Source: Thaumasiovibrio occultus (GTDB taxonomy: Bacteria > Pseudomonadota > Gammaproteobacteria > Enterobacterales > Vibrionaceae). From it: 64,000 bases of DNA. The stretch is taken from NCBI GenBank assembly GCA_019703815.1, contig AP023052.1, positions 2,356,001 through 2,420,000 on the forward strand, read 5' to 3'. Positions 48,897 through 58,224 of this stretch are shown one piece after another. Below the pieces are notes generated by a model. The model had not been told where the DNA came from and made no database searches. It worked only from the letters and a program-made list of their open reading frames with translations. Every line of letters begins with the position of its first letter. Position 1 is the first letter of the stretch. The position numbers were made by a program, and so were the translations under genes.

Positions 48897-48923
48897 CTAT
48901 CGGCAGCAGCGGCGAGTTATTTA
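48897..48923 (-). promoter_or_regulatory. Sigma-28 (FliA) promoter of pomAB
   Basis: On the minus strand TAAA (48920-48923), exactly 15 bases, then GCCGATAG (48897-48904), against the E. coli consensus TAAA-N15-GCCGATAA. Transcription would start about 50 bases before the pomA ATG. Confidence 0.8.
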
Positions 48924-49062
48924 GTATTTTCTCTTCACTGCCCTGTTTTCGGTCTTTTTACCTCAAGCCGTGGATAAAGCGCAATCACAGAACATCTTAT
49001 TGCTGGTCTGACGATGGCGGACCGTGACATAATCCCCACTAGCAAACGCGAAGGAGTGATAA

Positions 49063-49299
49063 ATGGCCAGTAAGAAACCTGAAAACATGAGTTTTGAATC
49101 GGCGCTGGATGAGCTAGAACGTATTGTTGCTCAATTAGAATCTGGCGAGTTGCCATTGGATGACGCGTTAAAACAATTTGAGCGCGGCATTGCGCTCGCT
49201 CGCCACGGTCGCCAAACGCTGACCAACGCCGAGCAAAAGATCGAGATTTTGACCCAGCCAGACGACAACGCCCCACTGCAAGAGTATGACCGTGACTGA
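49063..49299 (+). CDS. xseB: Exodeoxyribonuclease VII small subunit
   Basis: 78 residues. Typical XseB sequence with the helical repeat SFESALDELERIVAQLESGELPLDDALKQFERGI. With XseA it degrades single-stranded DNA. GAAGGAG lies upstream of the ATG. It overlaps ispA by 14 bases, the normal order xseB-ispA-dxs. Confidence 0.97.
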   Translation: MASKKPENMSFESALDELERIVAQLESGELPLDDALKQFERGIALARHGRQTLTNAEQKIEILTQPDDNAPLQEYDRD

Positions 49300-50182
49300 A
49301 CCCCTAACGTTAAAGGATACGTTGCAGCAATATCAGCAACGAAATAACGACCATTTGATGACGTGGCTTGCTCGCCTACCACATCAAGACAACCGCTTAA
49401 TCGAAGCGATGCGCCACGGCACTTTGCTGGGCGGCAAACGAGCGCGTCCGTTTCTGGTGTACAGCGTGGGTAAGATGCTTGGTGTCGATCTCGCTCATTT
49501 GGATGCGCCTGCGGCAGCCATTGAGTGCATTCACGCCTTTTCGCTGATCCATGACGATCTTCCCGCGATGGACGATGACGATCTGCGTCGCGGCCAGCCA
49601 ACCTGTCACAAAGCCTTTGATGAAGCCACGGCCATTTTGGCGGGTGATGCGCTGCAAGCACTGGCGTTTGAAATTCTCAGTCGTGGTGAAATGCACACCG
49701 ACGCGCAGCGTGTTGAGATGATGGCCCTGCTCGCCACAGCCACCCGCGATATGTGCATTGGCCAAGCCCTCGACTTACAAGCCGAGGACCAGTTGGTTCC
49801 ACTTGATCAACTGGAAACCATTCATCGTAATAAAACTGGGGCATTGATGCGTGCGGCAGTATTGCTGGGTGCTTATGCTGCTGGTGAACGGGCGCAAACT
49901 GTGCTCTCGCACTTAGACACGTACGCCAATGCGATTGGCCTCGCGTTCCAAGTACAAGACGATATTCTTGATATCACCGGTGACACTGCAACCCTAGGTA
50001 AACCACAAGGTTCTGATTTAGAAGCGAACAAAAGCACCTACCCGGCACTAATGGGTTTAGAGGCGGCGCAACAAAAAGCACAGCAACTTTATCAGCTAGC
50101 ACTACACGCGTTGCAACAGATCCCCTACAATACAGAAGAACTGGAAGTTTTTGCCCGATACGTCATCGAGCGCAACAACTGA
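49286..50182 (+). CDS. ispA: Farnesyl diphosphate synthase
   Basis: A 298-residue prenyltransferase joining isopentenyl and dimethylallyl/geranyl diphosphate to farnesyl diphosphate. The first aspartate motif is DDLPAMDDDDLRRG and the second DDILD; LLGGKRARPFLVY binds the diphosphate. It begins inside xseB and is followed 21 bases later by dxs, so isoprenoid synthesis is translated as a unit. Confidence 0.97.
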   Translation: MTVTEPLTLKDTLQQYQQRNNDHLMTWLARLPHQDNRLIEAMRHGTLLGGKRARPFLVYSVGKMLGVDLAHLDAPAAAIECIHAFSLIHDDLPAMDDDDLRRGQPTCHKAFDEATAILAGDALQALAFEILSRGEMHTDAQRVEMMALLATATRDMCIGQALDLQAEDQLVPLDQLETIHRNKTGALMRAAVLLGAYAAGERAQTVLSHLDTYANAIGLAFQVQDDILDITGDTATLGKPQGSDLEANKSTYPALMGLEAAQQKAQQLYQLALHALQQIPYNTEELEVFARYVIERNN

Positions 50183-50203
50183 ATATAATACAGCGCCGTA
50201 ATT

Positions 50204-52084
50204 ATGACTTTGGATATCTCTAAATACCCAACACTGGCTATGGTAAACACGCCAGACGATCTTCGTCTGCTGCCGAAAGATAACTTACCTCGCCTGTGTG
50301 ATGATCTACGCACTTACCTACTGAACTCGGTTAGCCAGTCCAGTGGTCACCTTGCGTCTGGCTTAGGCACTGTTGAACTCACAGTGGCTTTGCACTATGT
50401 CTACAATACCCCATTCGATCAATTGATCTGGGATGTAGGCCACCAAGCTTACCCACACAAAATTTTGACTGGGCGTCGCGATCGCCTCTCAACGATTCGC
50501 CAAAAAGACGGACTCCATCCGTTCCCATGGCGTCAAGAGAGCGAATACGACGTGCTGTCTGTCGGTCACTCATCCACGTCGATCAGTGCCGCGCTCGGCA
50601 TTGCCATCACCGCACAACGTGAAAACCAAGGCCGCAAAGTGGTCAGCGTGATTGGCGATGGCGCGATTACCGCCGGTATGGCGTTTGAAGCGATGAACCA
50701 TGCCGGTGATGTCCATCCTGACATGTTAGTGATCCTGAACGACAACGAAATGTCGATTTCGGAGAACGTCGGCGCACTGAACAACCGCCTAGCCCAATTG
50801 CTGTCTGGCACTATGTATTCCAGCCTGCGCGAAGGTGGCAAGAAAGTGCTGGCTGGCGCACCGCCGATCAAAGAATTGGTCAAACGCGCTGAAGAGCACA
50901 TTAAAGGCATGGTGGTTCCGGGGACCTTGTTCGAAGAGCTTGGCTTTAACTACATTGGCCCAGTCGACGGTCACGATGTGGAAGAGCTGGTAAAAACCTT
51001 AAAGAACATGCGTAACCTGAAAGGCCCGCAGTTCTTGCACGTAATGACCAAAAAAGGCAAAGGCTACGCCCCAGCCGAAAAAGATCCGATCGGCTATCAC
51101 GGTGTACCGAAATTCAACCCATCAGAAACCAAGTTGCCAAAATCAGCCGGCCAACCGACGTTCTCGAATATTTTCGGTGATTGGTTGTGCGATATGGCCG
51201 CAGAAGATGAAAAATTGATGGCGATCACCCCAGCGATGCGCGAAGGCTCAGGGATGGTGAAGTTTTCAAAAACTTACCCAAACCAGTACTTTGACGTTGC
51301 GATTGCCGAGCAACACGCGGTGACCTTGGCGACCGGTTTTGCGATTGGCGGCTATCACCCTGTTGTGGCTATCTACTCCACCTTCTTGCAACGTGGCTAC
51401 GATCAGCTGATCCACGATGTCGCGATCATGGATTTACCGGTGATGTTTGCCATTGACCGTGGTGGATTAGTCGGTGCTGATGGTCAAACCCACCAAGGGG
51501 CATTTGATATCAGCTTCCTGCGCTGCATTCCGAACATGGTGATCATGACGCCAAGTAACGAAAACGAATGCCGCCAGATGCTGTATACCGGCCACAAGCA
51601 CACGGGGCCAAGCGCGGTGCGTTACCCTCGTGGCAGCGGCAACGGAACGCTGGTAAAAAGCGAGATGACCGCGCTTGAGATCGGCAAAGGCTATATTGCG
51701 CGTGAAAGTGATGCGCAATCTGATGGCAACAAAGTTGCGATCCTTAACTTCGGTACGCTAATGCCAAACGCGATGCACGCAGCAGACACGCTCAATGCCA
51801 CTGTCGCTGACATGCGTTTTGCTAAACCACTTGATGAGGCCTTAATCGACCAGTTAGCAGCGACACACGACGTGCTCGTGACACTGGAAGAGAACGCCAT
51901 TATGGGCGGTGCCGGTGCTGGCGTGATTGAATATCTGATGGCGAAGAAAACGCTAAAACCGGTCTTGAATTTGGGCCTACCGGATCGCTTTATCGAGCAA
52001 GGTACCCAGCAAGAGCTGCATGCCATGCTAGGTTTGGATGGCGAAGGGATCACCCGTCAAATCCAACATTACCTCGCGAAATAA
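50204..52084 (+). CDS. dxs: 1-deoxy-D-xylulose-5-phosphate synthase
   Basis: A 626-residue thiamine-diphosphate enzyme that starts the MEP isoprenoid pathway from pyruvate and glyceraldehyde 3-phosphate and also feeds thiamine and pyridoxal synthesis. Motifs: [13 protein letters not shown], the ThDP stretch [18 protein letters not shown] with NDNEMSIS, and the transketolase pyrimidine domain [15 protein letters not shown]. Full length. Last gene of xseB-ispA-dxs with a strong terminator. Confidence 0.98.
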   Translation: MTLDISKYPTLAMVNTPDDLRLLPKDNLPRLCDDLRTYLLNSVSQSSGHLASGLGTVELTVALHYVYNTPFDQLIWDVGHQAYPHKILTGRRDRLSTIRQKDGLHPFPWRQESEYDVLSVGHSSTSISAALGIAITAQRENQGRKVVSVIGDGAITAGMAFEAMNHAGDVHPDMLVILNDNEMSISENVGALNNRLAQLLSGTMYSSLREGGKKVLAGAPPIKELVKRAEEHIKGMVVPGTLFEELGFNYIGPVDGHDVEELVKTLKNMRNLKGPQFLHVMTKKGKGYAPAEKDPIGYHGVPKFNPSETKLPKSAGQPTFSNIFGDWLCDMAAEDEKLMAITPAMREGSGMVKFSKTYPNQYFDVAIAEQHAVTLATGFAIGGYHPVVAIYSTFLQRGYDQLIHDVAIMDLPVMFAIDRGGLVGADGQTHQGAFDISFLRCIPNMVIMTPSNENECRQMLYTGHKHTGPSAVRYPRGSGNGTLVKSEMTALEIGKGYIARESDAQSDGNKVAILNFGTLMPNAMHAADTLNATVADMRFAKPLDEALIDQLAATHDVLVTLEENAIMGGAGAGVIEYLMAKKTLKPVLNLGLPDRFIEQGTQQELHAMLGLDGEGITRQIQHYLAK

Positions 52085-52148
52085 TCGAGGCGTCATGGCG
52101 AAACCATTGTGAGGTCATAGCACTCTAATTAGCGCACAGACCGCTTGC

Positions 52149-52176
52149 AAAAAACGCCTCTTTTGAGGCGTTTTTT
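52149..52176. terminator. Bidirectional terminator after dxs
   Basis: AAAAAACGCCTC, loop of four T, GAGGCGTTTTTT. It separates dxs from the convergent gene of the secreted protein. Confidence 0.93.
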
Positions 52177-52250
52177 ATTACCGATAACTAGGTAACCTGC
52201 CACGAAACCCAAACTCTACCCTGTCATGCGTTCACCAAAGATAACCACCG

Positions 52251-54254
52251 TTAGGGTAACAACAGCACCGCACCAGAATAGGGCGCTAACGTCACTGTGG
52301 TTGCAGCCGGTTGTAACGTCCCCTCCCAATTCACTTGCTGGTAGGCCTTGGGTAATTCAATCTCCAACGGCGCATCGTGGTAATCCTCTGGCCGTGCCCA
52401 ACTCGACTTCGCCACATACACCACTAAGCCATGTGCGTACGCACGGCCAATCGCTTGATAAGCACCGGCGCCTTTCACCGGCAAATAAAACCAGTCAGCG
52501 GGCATTTGTTGCAAAAGCGACAGCACTGCCATCGCTTCTTGCTCATCTTTGATCAGCCACGGCACCGGCTGACCCAAGGCCGCTTGCGGCGCGCCTAACT
52601 CATGCTGCAACATACCTTCTGGACGATAGACTTGGTTTTTAACTTGCCCTGCTTGATACCAGTTTTCCGTATCCGTTGGGCCGCTGCCGTAGTAAAAGGT
52701 TTGATTCCAGCTGTGGTAGTAGGTTTGATTGGGAAGATGAAACAAGTAATAGAGCGCAAGTCCGGTGGCAATGTCTTGCTGCCACGCCTGCACCGAGCCC
52801 GGCTCTACACCGCTGCGGCCAAAGCGAGTGGTGGTCATCACTAAGCTCTGCTTGCCCATCGCACTCAACGCAAAGTGCTCCCAGCGCAATTGCAGCGCCT
52901 GTAACCCCATCGCACCAAACAAGTAATGCTCGCGCAGCACCACATCGATGGTGTCGCGAAGCTCGGTAGGCCAAGCGGGATAGCGCCATAAGTTCAGCTC
53001 TGAAATATTAGCGGCGATGCGATAAGGCGCATCACGCTCTTTGTCGCTAGCGGCGCTTTTTAGCGACGTCAAAAATGCGGCGAGTCCTAAGGCATAATGC
53101 CGCGAGGCGGTATCGCTGCCGACACGTACAGCGGGGATCTCGCTGATCTGCCCTCCTGTTTGCAGTGAAAACATATTCTCACCGAGCAATTTTGCCATGT
53201 CGTCGTTGTAAGCACCGCTCATCCCTTGCCGTTGCCACGAACGCCAGTACCATTGTTGACGCAGCGGGTTCAACGCCGCATTGGTTTGATCAGTGCGAAT
53301 CCAGCAACTGCCCGCCCAGACGTGACCAAACGGGATCACCCGCGCTTGCGACGCATAACGCGCATTCGCTAAGGGCTGTCCTCTTTGGGTTAACCATTCA
53401 TCATCATCGATATAGCCATCTTGATTGGTATCGGCCTTGGCATTCCAACCCGGGATCATCACTTCATCGTCGCCCAGTAAACGCGGGCCGTAATCCAGCG
53501 CGATCTTATCGACCACCACCGGCTCAGACCACGTCAAACGCAATAAATAAACCGGCAAGTCTGCCGACAACGCGGCATGGCCAGTATTAAAGTGGTAGGT
53601 GCGGGTACGAGGTAACACCGGCGTTAATGGTTCACTAGGCTGCCACCGTGCTTCTGTCAGCGCTTGCCCTTCCATCTCGCTCCAATCGGCGATCAAGGCA
53701 GCAGGCTCATCTGCCGATGCGACCGTGACTGTCATCTTGTCGGCGTTAGGCGCATTAATCATCACAAAAGGTTGCGCGCTAACCACCAGCAAGGCGTCAC
53801 CGCGCCGCACCTGCAGCGGAAAACGCGCCGTTTGCAGCACTTGACCGTGTTGCTGCATCACATGCAGTGGCTTGCCTTCAAGCAATGCGCGCTCTGGCTC
53901 GGTTAACGTCTCGACCCGCAAGCGAGTATCTTCAGCAAAGTGCAGAAATAGCCCCTCAGGATGCAGCCCTTGCTGCCATATCGCACGGTAAAGCGGCGCT
54001 TCTTCTGCGTTGGGAAAACAGTCGAGTTTGTGCGCGTACATATAACCGAGCGCTTGGTTAGCTCGATTTAGCTGTGGTCGGCCTACACTGCCAAAGACGA
54101 TGTCGCTGTTATCTGCTTCCCATTGGCGGACTTCGCTCGCTCTATCGCCCCACTGCGACCACCCACCCGGCAACACCAACGCCATCGGCGGCTTCGCCGA
54201 AGCACTGAGCGCCAGTAAATAGAGCCCAACACCCAACCACGTTAAATAGTTCAC
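52251..54254 (-). CDS. Large secreted protein with an EF-hand-like loop, function unknown
   Basis: 667 residues that I do not recognise. Signal peptide at residues 1-20 (ASA cleavage region), so exported. Residues 275-286 (DTNQDGYIDDDE) fit the 12-residue EF-hand/dockerin calcium loop exactly. The middle (about 310-560) is rich in Trp and Tyr (WYWRSW, YYHSWNQTFYYGS), and the end (VTLAPYSGAVLLLP) resembles the last strand of a beta-sandwich, as in many glycoside hydrolases; that link is only a guess. Starts at GTG behind GGGAGGGG. It lies alone between dxs and dcuC, a place where E. coli has yajO. Confidence 0.8.
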   Translation of the reverse strand: MNYLTWLGVGLYLLALSASAKPPMALVLPGGWSQWGDRASEVRQWEADNSDIVFGSVGRPQLNRANQALGYMYAHKLDCFPNAEEAPLYRAIWQQGLHPEGLFLHFAEDTRLRVETLTEPERALLEGKPLHVMQQHGQVLQTARFPLQVRRGDALLVVSAQPFVMINAPNADKMTVTVASADEPAALIADWSEMEGQALTEARWQPSEPLTPVLPRTRTYHFNTGHAALSADLPVYLLRLTWSEPVVVDKIALDYGPRLLGDDEVMIPGWNAKADTNQDGYIDDDEWLTQRGQPLANARYASQARVIPFGHVWAGSCWIRTDQTNAALNPLRQQWYWRSWQRQGMSGAYNDDMAKLLGENMFSLQTGGQISEIPAVRVGSDTASRHYALGLAAFLTSLKSAASDKERDAPYRIAANISELNLWRYPAWPTELRDTIDVVLREHYLFGAMGLQALQLRWEHFALSAMGKQSLVMTTTRFGRSGVEPGSVQAWQQDIATGLALYYLFHLPNQTYYHSWNQTFYYGSGPTDTENWYQAGQVKNQVYRPEGMLQHELGAPQAALGQPVPWLIKDEQEAMAVLSLLQQMPADWFYLPVKGAGAYQAIGRAYAHGLVVYVAKSSWARPEDYHDAPLEIELPKAYQQVNWEGTLQPAATTVTLAPYSGAVLLLP

Positions 54255-54572
54255 TTGTGCCCCTCCCTTTCACCTGGGCTCTTGCCGGCAATCTAGCTAT
54301 CCCAGATAGCTCAAGTTGAGTGTAGCAAAGGCGGATAAACGTCCGAGGTCGATAAGCGGCAGCATGGATGCAGCGAATAGAAAACAGGCTAGCAACATAC
54401 ACTTTACCATTTGATTTTAAATGAAACTTCACTACGTAAATTATCTTCAATTGCCATTTCAATCACGGTTTAACCCACCGCGCCCTTTTATATTGGAACC
54501 GCTTTATACCCAGCGTACTGAGAAAGGAGACTTTCCAATAGAACGGGTATCCCCCACAAAAAAGGAAGTATT
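54255..54572. promoter_or_regulatory. Divergent upstream region of the secreted protein gene and dcuC
   Basis: 318 bases without a supported gene. It includes an inverted repeat TATTGGAA (54491) / TTCCAATA (54533) with a 34-base gap, possibly in the dcuC leader. No FNR-type site was seen. Confidence 0.45.
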
Positions 54573-54659
54573 GTGTCACCCATTTTTCTATTGCCCTTAT
54601 TCACTCACACTCCTCATTTCCACACTCGTCGATATTTTGCTGAGAAGGTCGCGTTATGA
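54573..54659 (+). CDS. Possible 28-aa leader peptide overlapping dcuC
   Basis: A GTG-started frame with AAGGA 6 bases upstream encodes MSPIFLLPLFTHTPHFHTRR followed by YFAEKVAL. Its TGA overlaps the dcuC ATG (ATGA), the usual sign of coupled translation. It has several His and Thr residues. Too short to judge by codon use; dcuC also has its own Shine-Dalgarno sequence (GAGAAGG). Could be a translated leader or a chance frame. Confidence 0.4.
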   Translation: MSPIFLLPLFTHTPHFHTRRYFAEKVAL

Positions 54660-56017
54660 TCCAAGTTTTACTTGCTCTTCTTGTTACTGTTGCCGTCGCG
54701 CGTTTGATCCTCAAAGGCTACCGCGCAGAGTTAGTGTTATTTACCGCAGGTTTCGTGCTGATCGCCGCCACGCAGCTGATGAACCTTGGTCCGATCTTGC
54801 CGAAAAACGCCATTCCTACCGGTATTACCGCGCTCGACAGCTTTGAATTTATGCGCTCGCTATTTAGCTCCCGCGCCGCCGGCCTTGGCTTGATGATCAT
54901 GGCGCTGATGGGTTTTGCCCAATACATGGATCATATTGGCGCGAACGCGGCGGTCGTGCGCGTCGTCACGCGCCCACTGCAAAAACTCAGCTCACCCTAT
55001 ATCTTGCTGTTTTTCTCTTATCTGCTCGCGAGCGCTTTGCAAATGGCGATCGGCTCAGCAACCGGTCTCGCGGTACTTTTAATGGGCACCATGTTCCCTA
55101 TTATGCTCGGTCTGGGCTTATCAGCAGCATCAGCGGCAGGGGTGATCGCCTCTTCACTGGCGATTGCCTACACCCCAACTGCCATTGATGCGATCACAGC
55201 CTCACAAGCGGTTGAGATGGACGTGGTTAAGTACGTGCTGTACCACCAAGGTCCTGCGGCCGTCGCAACGGTACTGGTTGTCGGTATTGCGCATGTGATT
55301 TGGCAGCGCCATTGCGATAAAAAAGACAACACTTTACCTGCAGCAGCCCAACTGTCAGAGCAAGCCGATACGGGCACAGCGCCAAGCTACTATGCGCTGT
55401 TACCTATGCTGCCGATCATTATGGCAGTCGGCACATCAAGCCTGTTTGTTGAAGGGATCAAGCTGAACATCGTGACGATTGTGCTGATCTGTATGGCGAT
55501 CTGTTTGCTGGTCGAAATGGGACGCAAGCGCGACTTCAAACAAGTGTGTGATGGTTTTAATCAGTTCCTCAGCGGCATGGGCGTGGCATTCACCACGGTC
55601 GTCTGCTTGTTGGTCGCCGCGGGCGTATTTGCCCACGGGATCAAAACCATTGGCGCGATTGAGCAGCTGATCGCCTTCTCTGAGCAAGTTGGTTTACCGC
55701 CGTTTGCGATGGCGGTGGTGTTCGCCATTGTGACGCTAGCTGCGGCGATCATAATGGGTTCGGGGAATGCGCCGTTCTTAGCCTTCGTTGAGTTGATCCC
55801 GCAAATTGCGGCCAGCATGGGTGCCAACGCTGTCGCGATGATCCTGCCAATGCAGCAGGCTTCTCACATGGGTCGTGCGATGTCGCCGGTCTCTGGGGTG
55901 GTGATCGCCGTCGCCAGTGGCGCCAAGCTATCACCTTTTGATGTGGTAAAACGCACCTCTGTGCCACTACTGGTAGGATTTGTGTTTCATACCCTAGTGA
56001 TTGGCATCTTCTTCTGA
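54656..56017 (+). CDS. dcuC: C4-dicarboxylate transporter, DcuC family
   Basis: A 453-residue polytopic inner membrane carrier. It resembles DcuC, which exchanges or exports succinate, fumarate and other C4 dicarboxylates in anaerobic growth. Twelve or more hydrophobic segments are visible, with conserved ASALQMAIGSATGLAVLLMG, AYTPTAIDAI, and the late MGSGNAPFLAFVELIPQIA and MQQASHMGRAMSPV. The exact substrate cannot be read from sequence. GAGAAGG is 7 bases before the ATG. A terminator shared with pgpA follows. Confidence 0.88.
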   Translation: MIQVLLALLVTVAVARLILKGYRAELVLFTAGFVLIAATQLMNLGPILPKNAIPTGITALDSFEFMRSLFSSRAAGLGLMIMALMGFAQYMDHIGANAAVVRVVTRPLQKLSSPYILLFFSYLLASALQMAIGSATGLAVLLMGTMFPIMLGLGLSAASAAGVIASSLAIAYTPTAIDAITASQAVEMDVVKYVLYHQGPAAVATVLVVGIAHVIWQRHCDKKDNTLPAAAQLSEQADTGTAPSYYALLPMLPIIMAVGTSSLFVEGIKLNIVTIVLICMAICLLVEMGRKRDFKQVCDGFNQFLSGMGVAFTTVVCLLVAAGVFAHGIKTIGAIEQLIAFSEQVGLPPFAMAVVFAIVTLAAAIIMGSGNAPFLAFVELIPQIAASMGANAVAMILPMQQASHMGRAMSPVSGVVIAVASGAKLSPFDVVKRTSVPLLVGFVFHTLVIGIFF

Positions 56018-56037
56018 TCACGCGCTAGTAGCTGATC

Positions 56038-56077
56038 AAAAAAGGCGGCGCTAACTGAAAACGTAGCGCCGCCTTTG
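56038..56077. terminator. Bidirectional terminator between dcuC and pgpA
   Basis: Perfect 13-bp arms AAAGGCGGCGCTA/TAGCGCCGCCTTT around a 10-base loop, with a T run on the minus strand side. Confidence 0.88.
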
Positions 56078-56099
56078 TTCGGTTATCTGGCCAGTGAAA

Positions 56100-56618
56100 T
56101 TAACTAAAAAAGTCAGCAAACAGACCAAAGTGCTCAATCAACCACAGCGATAGCAGCGTCATTAGGCCCGCCACGATATCATCGATCATAATGCCAAAAC
56201 CGCCTTTCACGCGGCGATCAATCATGCCGATCGGCCACGGTTTGACCATATCAAAAAAGCGAAACAGCACGAAGCCCACCAGCACCCACTGCCAGGTGAC
56301 TGCAGGAACGAACGCCATGCCGAGCCAAAAGCCAACAAACTCATCCCAAACGATACTGCCATGATCGTGTACGCCCATGTCTTCGGCGGTTCTATCACAA
56401 ATGGTGATACCAATAACCCCTGCTGCGACCACAATGGCGAGATACGCCCACAGTGGGAGCTGGGACAGCAATAAGTAAAAAGGCACCGCCGCTAAAGTGC
56501 CCATCGTGCCGGGAACGATCGGCGATAGCCCGCTACCAAAACCAACCGCCAATAAGTGCCAAGGATTGGAAAGAGAGAGTTTTTGCTTAGGATCCACAGG
56601 AGTCTCCAAAATGTTCAA
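56100..56618 (-). CDS. pgpA: Phosphatidylglycerophosphatase A
   Basis: A 172-residue membrane enzyme that removes phosphate from phosphatidylglycerophosphate to give phosphatidylglycerol. Family segments: GFGSGLSPIVPGTMGTLAAVP, DHGSIVWDEFVGFW, FRFFDMVKPWPI and GGFGIMIDDIVAG with the acidic metal ligands. Its start lies 32 bases inside thiL. Last gene of the nrdR-to-pgpA cluster. Confidence 0.95.
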   Translation of the reverse strand: MNILETPVDPKQKLSLSNPWHLLAVGFGSGLSPIVPGTMGTLAAVPFYLLLSQLPLWAYLAIVVAAGVIGITICDRTAEDMGVHDHGSIVWDEFVGFWLGMAFVPAVTWQWVLVGFVLFRFFDMVKPWPIGMIDRRVKGGFGIMIDDIVAGLMTLLSLWLIEHFGLFADFFS

Positions 56619-57555
56619 AGCCAGTCAATTGCCAATCAAGCGGTTCACCCTGTGCTGTCAGCACAACAGCAGTATCCTCAGTGATCACGCCAATTGGAAA
56701 AATGTTCAGCGCCGCACAATCGAGCGCCGCGGATGAGGTAAAGCACAGGGTGTATTCTTCACCACTGGTCAGCGCCATGGTAACCGCTTTCTGCCAGTTG
56801 TGATCGCAATGCGCCAGTAAGCGCTCCGTCAACGGCAAGCGATCAACGTCGATACTCGCTCCCACATGTGACGCGCGTAAAATATGGCCCAAATCTGCGA
56901 TCAAGCCATCGGAAATATCAAGCGCTGCGCTAACCTTATCGCGCAGCGGCAAAAGCAGATCTTGGCGCGGGTAGGTGCAAAAATGGCGCTCGATCAGGGC
57001 ATCGCGCTGCTCACTGACCAAACTATTATCGAGAATAAAATCAAGCCCCGCTTGGCTTTCACCCAGCGGCGCGGCGATATATAACGTGTCGCCGACGTTA
57101 GCACCACTGCGCAACCACGCTTTACCTCGCGGGATCGTACCATGAATAGTGATAGTGATCGCCAGCGGTCCTTTGGTGGTGTCACCCCCAACCAAATCAA
57201 CCTTGTAGGCTTTCGCCAGTGCGAAAAAACCGTCGCAGAACCCGGCCAGCCACGCTTCATCAATCTGTGGCAAGGTTAACGCCAATGAAACCCAACGAGG
57301 CGTCGCCCCCATGGCGATAATGTCACTCAAATTCGACGCCAGCGCTTTGTGACCCACTAAACGCGGATCTGCCTCAGCGAGAAAATGAGAGCCCGCGACC
57401 ATGGTGTCGGTACTCACCACCAGCTGTTCATTCGCGCCAAGTGACAACAGTGCAGCATCATCACCGACTGCGAGATCGACCCCATTGCCGTCAGTGGCAG
57501 CGCGGTTGAAATAACGGGCGATAAGAGAAAACTCTCCCAACGGAGTTGAGCTCAT
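56587..57555 (-). CDS. thiL: Thiamine-monophosphate kinase
   Basis: 322 residues of the PurM/ThiL fold; makes thiamine diphosphate from thiamine phosphate. Motifs: GDDAALL, STDTMVAGSHF, NLSDIIAMGATP, GGDTTKGP and DISDGLIADLGH. The frame extends to 57669, but ATG 57555 (MSSTPLGEF) matches the family. It overlaps pgpA by 32 bases, which is long for this pair. A terminator lies between nusB and thiL. Confidence 0.95.
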   Translation of the reverse strand: MSSTPLGEFSLIARYFNRAATDGNGVDLAVGDDAALLSLGANEQLVVSTDTMVAGSHFLAEADPRLVGHKALASNLSDIIAMGATPRWVSLALTLPQIDEAWLAGFCDGFFALAKAYKVDLVGGDTTKGPLAITITIHGTIPRGKAWLRSGANVGDTLYIAAPLGESQAGLDFILDNSLVSEQRDALIERHFCTYPRQDLLLPLRDKVSAALDISDGLIADLGHILRASHVGASIDVDRLPLTERLLAHCDHNWQKAVTMALTSGEEYTLCFTSSAALDCAALNIFPIGVITEDTAVVLTAQGEPLDWQLTGFEHFGDSCGS

Positions 57556-57676
57556 TGCGATCCGTCCTCTAAGACATGCCTTCCGGTAGGCCGAGCTATT
57601 AAAAAACATAGTGTTAAACCGCCCTCTCGTACTCATGAGAAAGCCATTACACCCAAAATTCGCGGCCAACAGTTAC

Positions 57677-57704
57677 AAAAAAGGCCAGCAGAGCTGACCT
57701 TTTT
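57677..57704 (-). terminator. Terminator between nusB and thiL
   Basis: On the minus strand AAAAAGGTCAGC, three-base loop, GCTGGCCTTTTT; one mismatch. It suggests thiL-pgpA is at least partly uncoupled from the rib-nusB genes. Confidence 0.78.
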
Positions 57705-57759
57705 ACCAGAGGCGATTCAATCTGAAAAGCCTATGTGTTATCGCACAATTATTCGTAAC

Positions 57760-58224
57760 TTACTTGCGAATAGAAACAGCGACTTTATCCAGTACACCGT
57801 TCACAAACTTGTGACTGTCTTCAGCACCGAAAGCTTTCGCTAGTTCAATACATTCGTTGATAGCAACTTTGTAAGGAACGTCATCACGCTTAACCAGCTC
57901 ATACATTGCTAAGCGCAGTAGAGCCAGTTCCATTTGGTCTAGATCCTGAAGTGGACGAGACAGGTATGGACGCATTTTGCTGTCTAGCTCTTGATGGCTC
58001 AATACCACACCGGCGAAGAGATCACGGAAGTAATCAACGTCGGTTTGTGGTTCAGCCAATACTGGCGCTTCGTCTAGGTGTGCTTCTTCTTCGAAGTTAA
58101 CGCCTGACAAGAAGTGTTGCTCGATGTTAGCAATATTGTCTTTGGTGATCTGCCATGAGTAGATCGCCTGCGCGGCAAAGTGACGCGCGTTTCGACGTGC
58201 GGCTGGTTTCACACTAACCCCCAT
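57760..58224 (-). CDS. nusB: Transcription antitermination factor NusB
   Basis: A 154-residue all-helical protein. With NusE it binds boxA of rRNA operons to prevent early termination. Typical ends: [16 protein letters not shown] and the C-terminal [30 protein letters not shown]. Its ATG overlaps the ribH stop by one base, so the two are translationally coupled, as in most gammaproteobacteria. Confidence 0.97.
   Translation of the reverse strand: MGVSVKPAARRNARHFAAQAIYSWQITKDNIANIEQHFLSGVNFEEEAHLDEAPVLAEPQTDVDYFRDLFAGVVLSHQELDSKMRPYLSRPLQDLDQMELALLRLAMYELVKRDDVPYKVAINECIELAKAFGAEDSHKFVNGVLDKVAVSIRK

Noticed and set aside
52600-53844. Several plus-strand frames antisense to the 667-aa secreted protein
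   Set aside because: Several overlapping alternatives without start sites or domains; the minus-strand gene has a signal peptide and a strong ribosome site.
54421-54846. 141-codon plus frame overlapping the dcuC start
   Set aside because: Runs into dcuC out of frame; sequence looks random, and dcuC is the clear gene.
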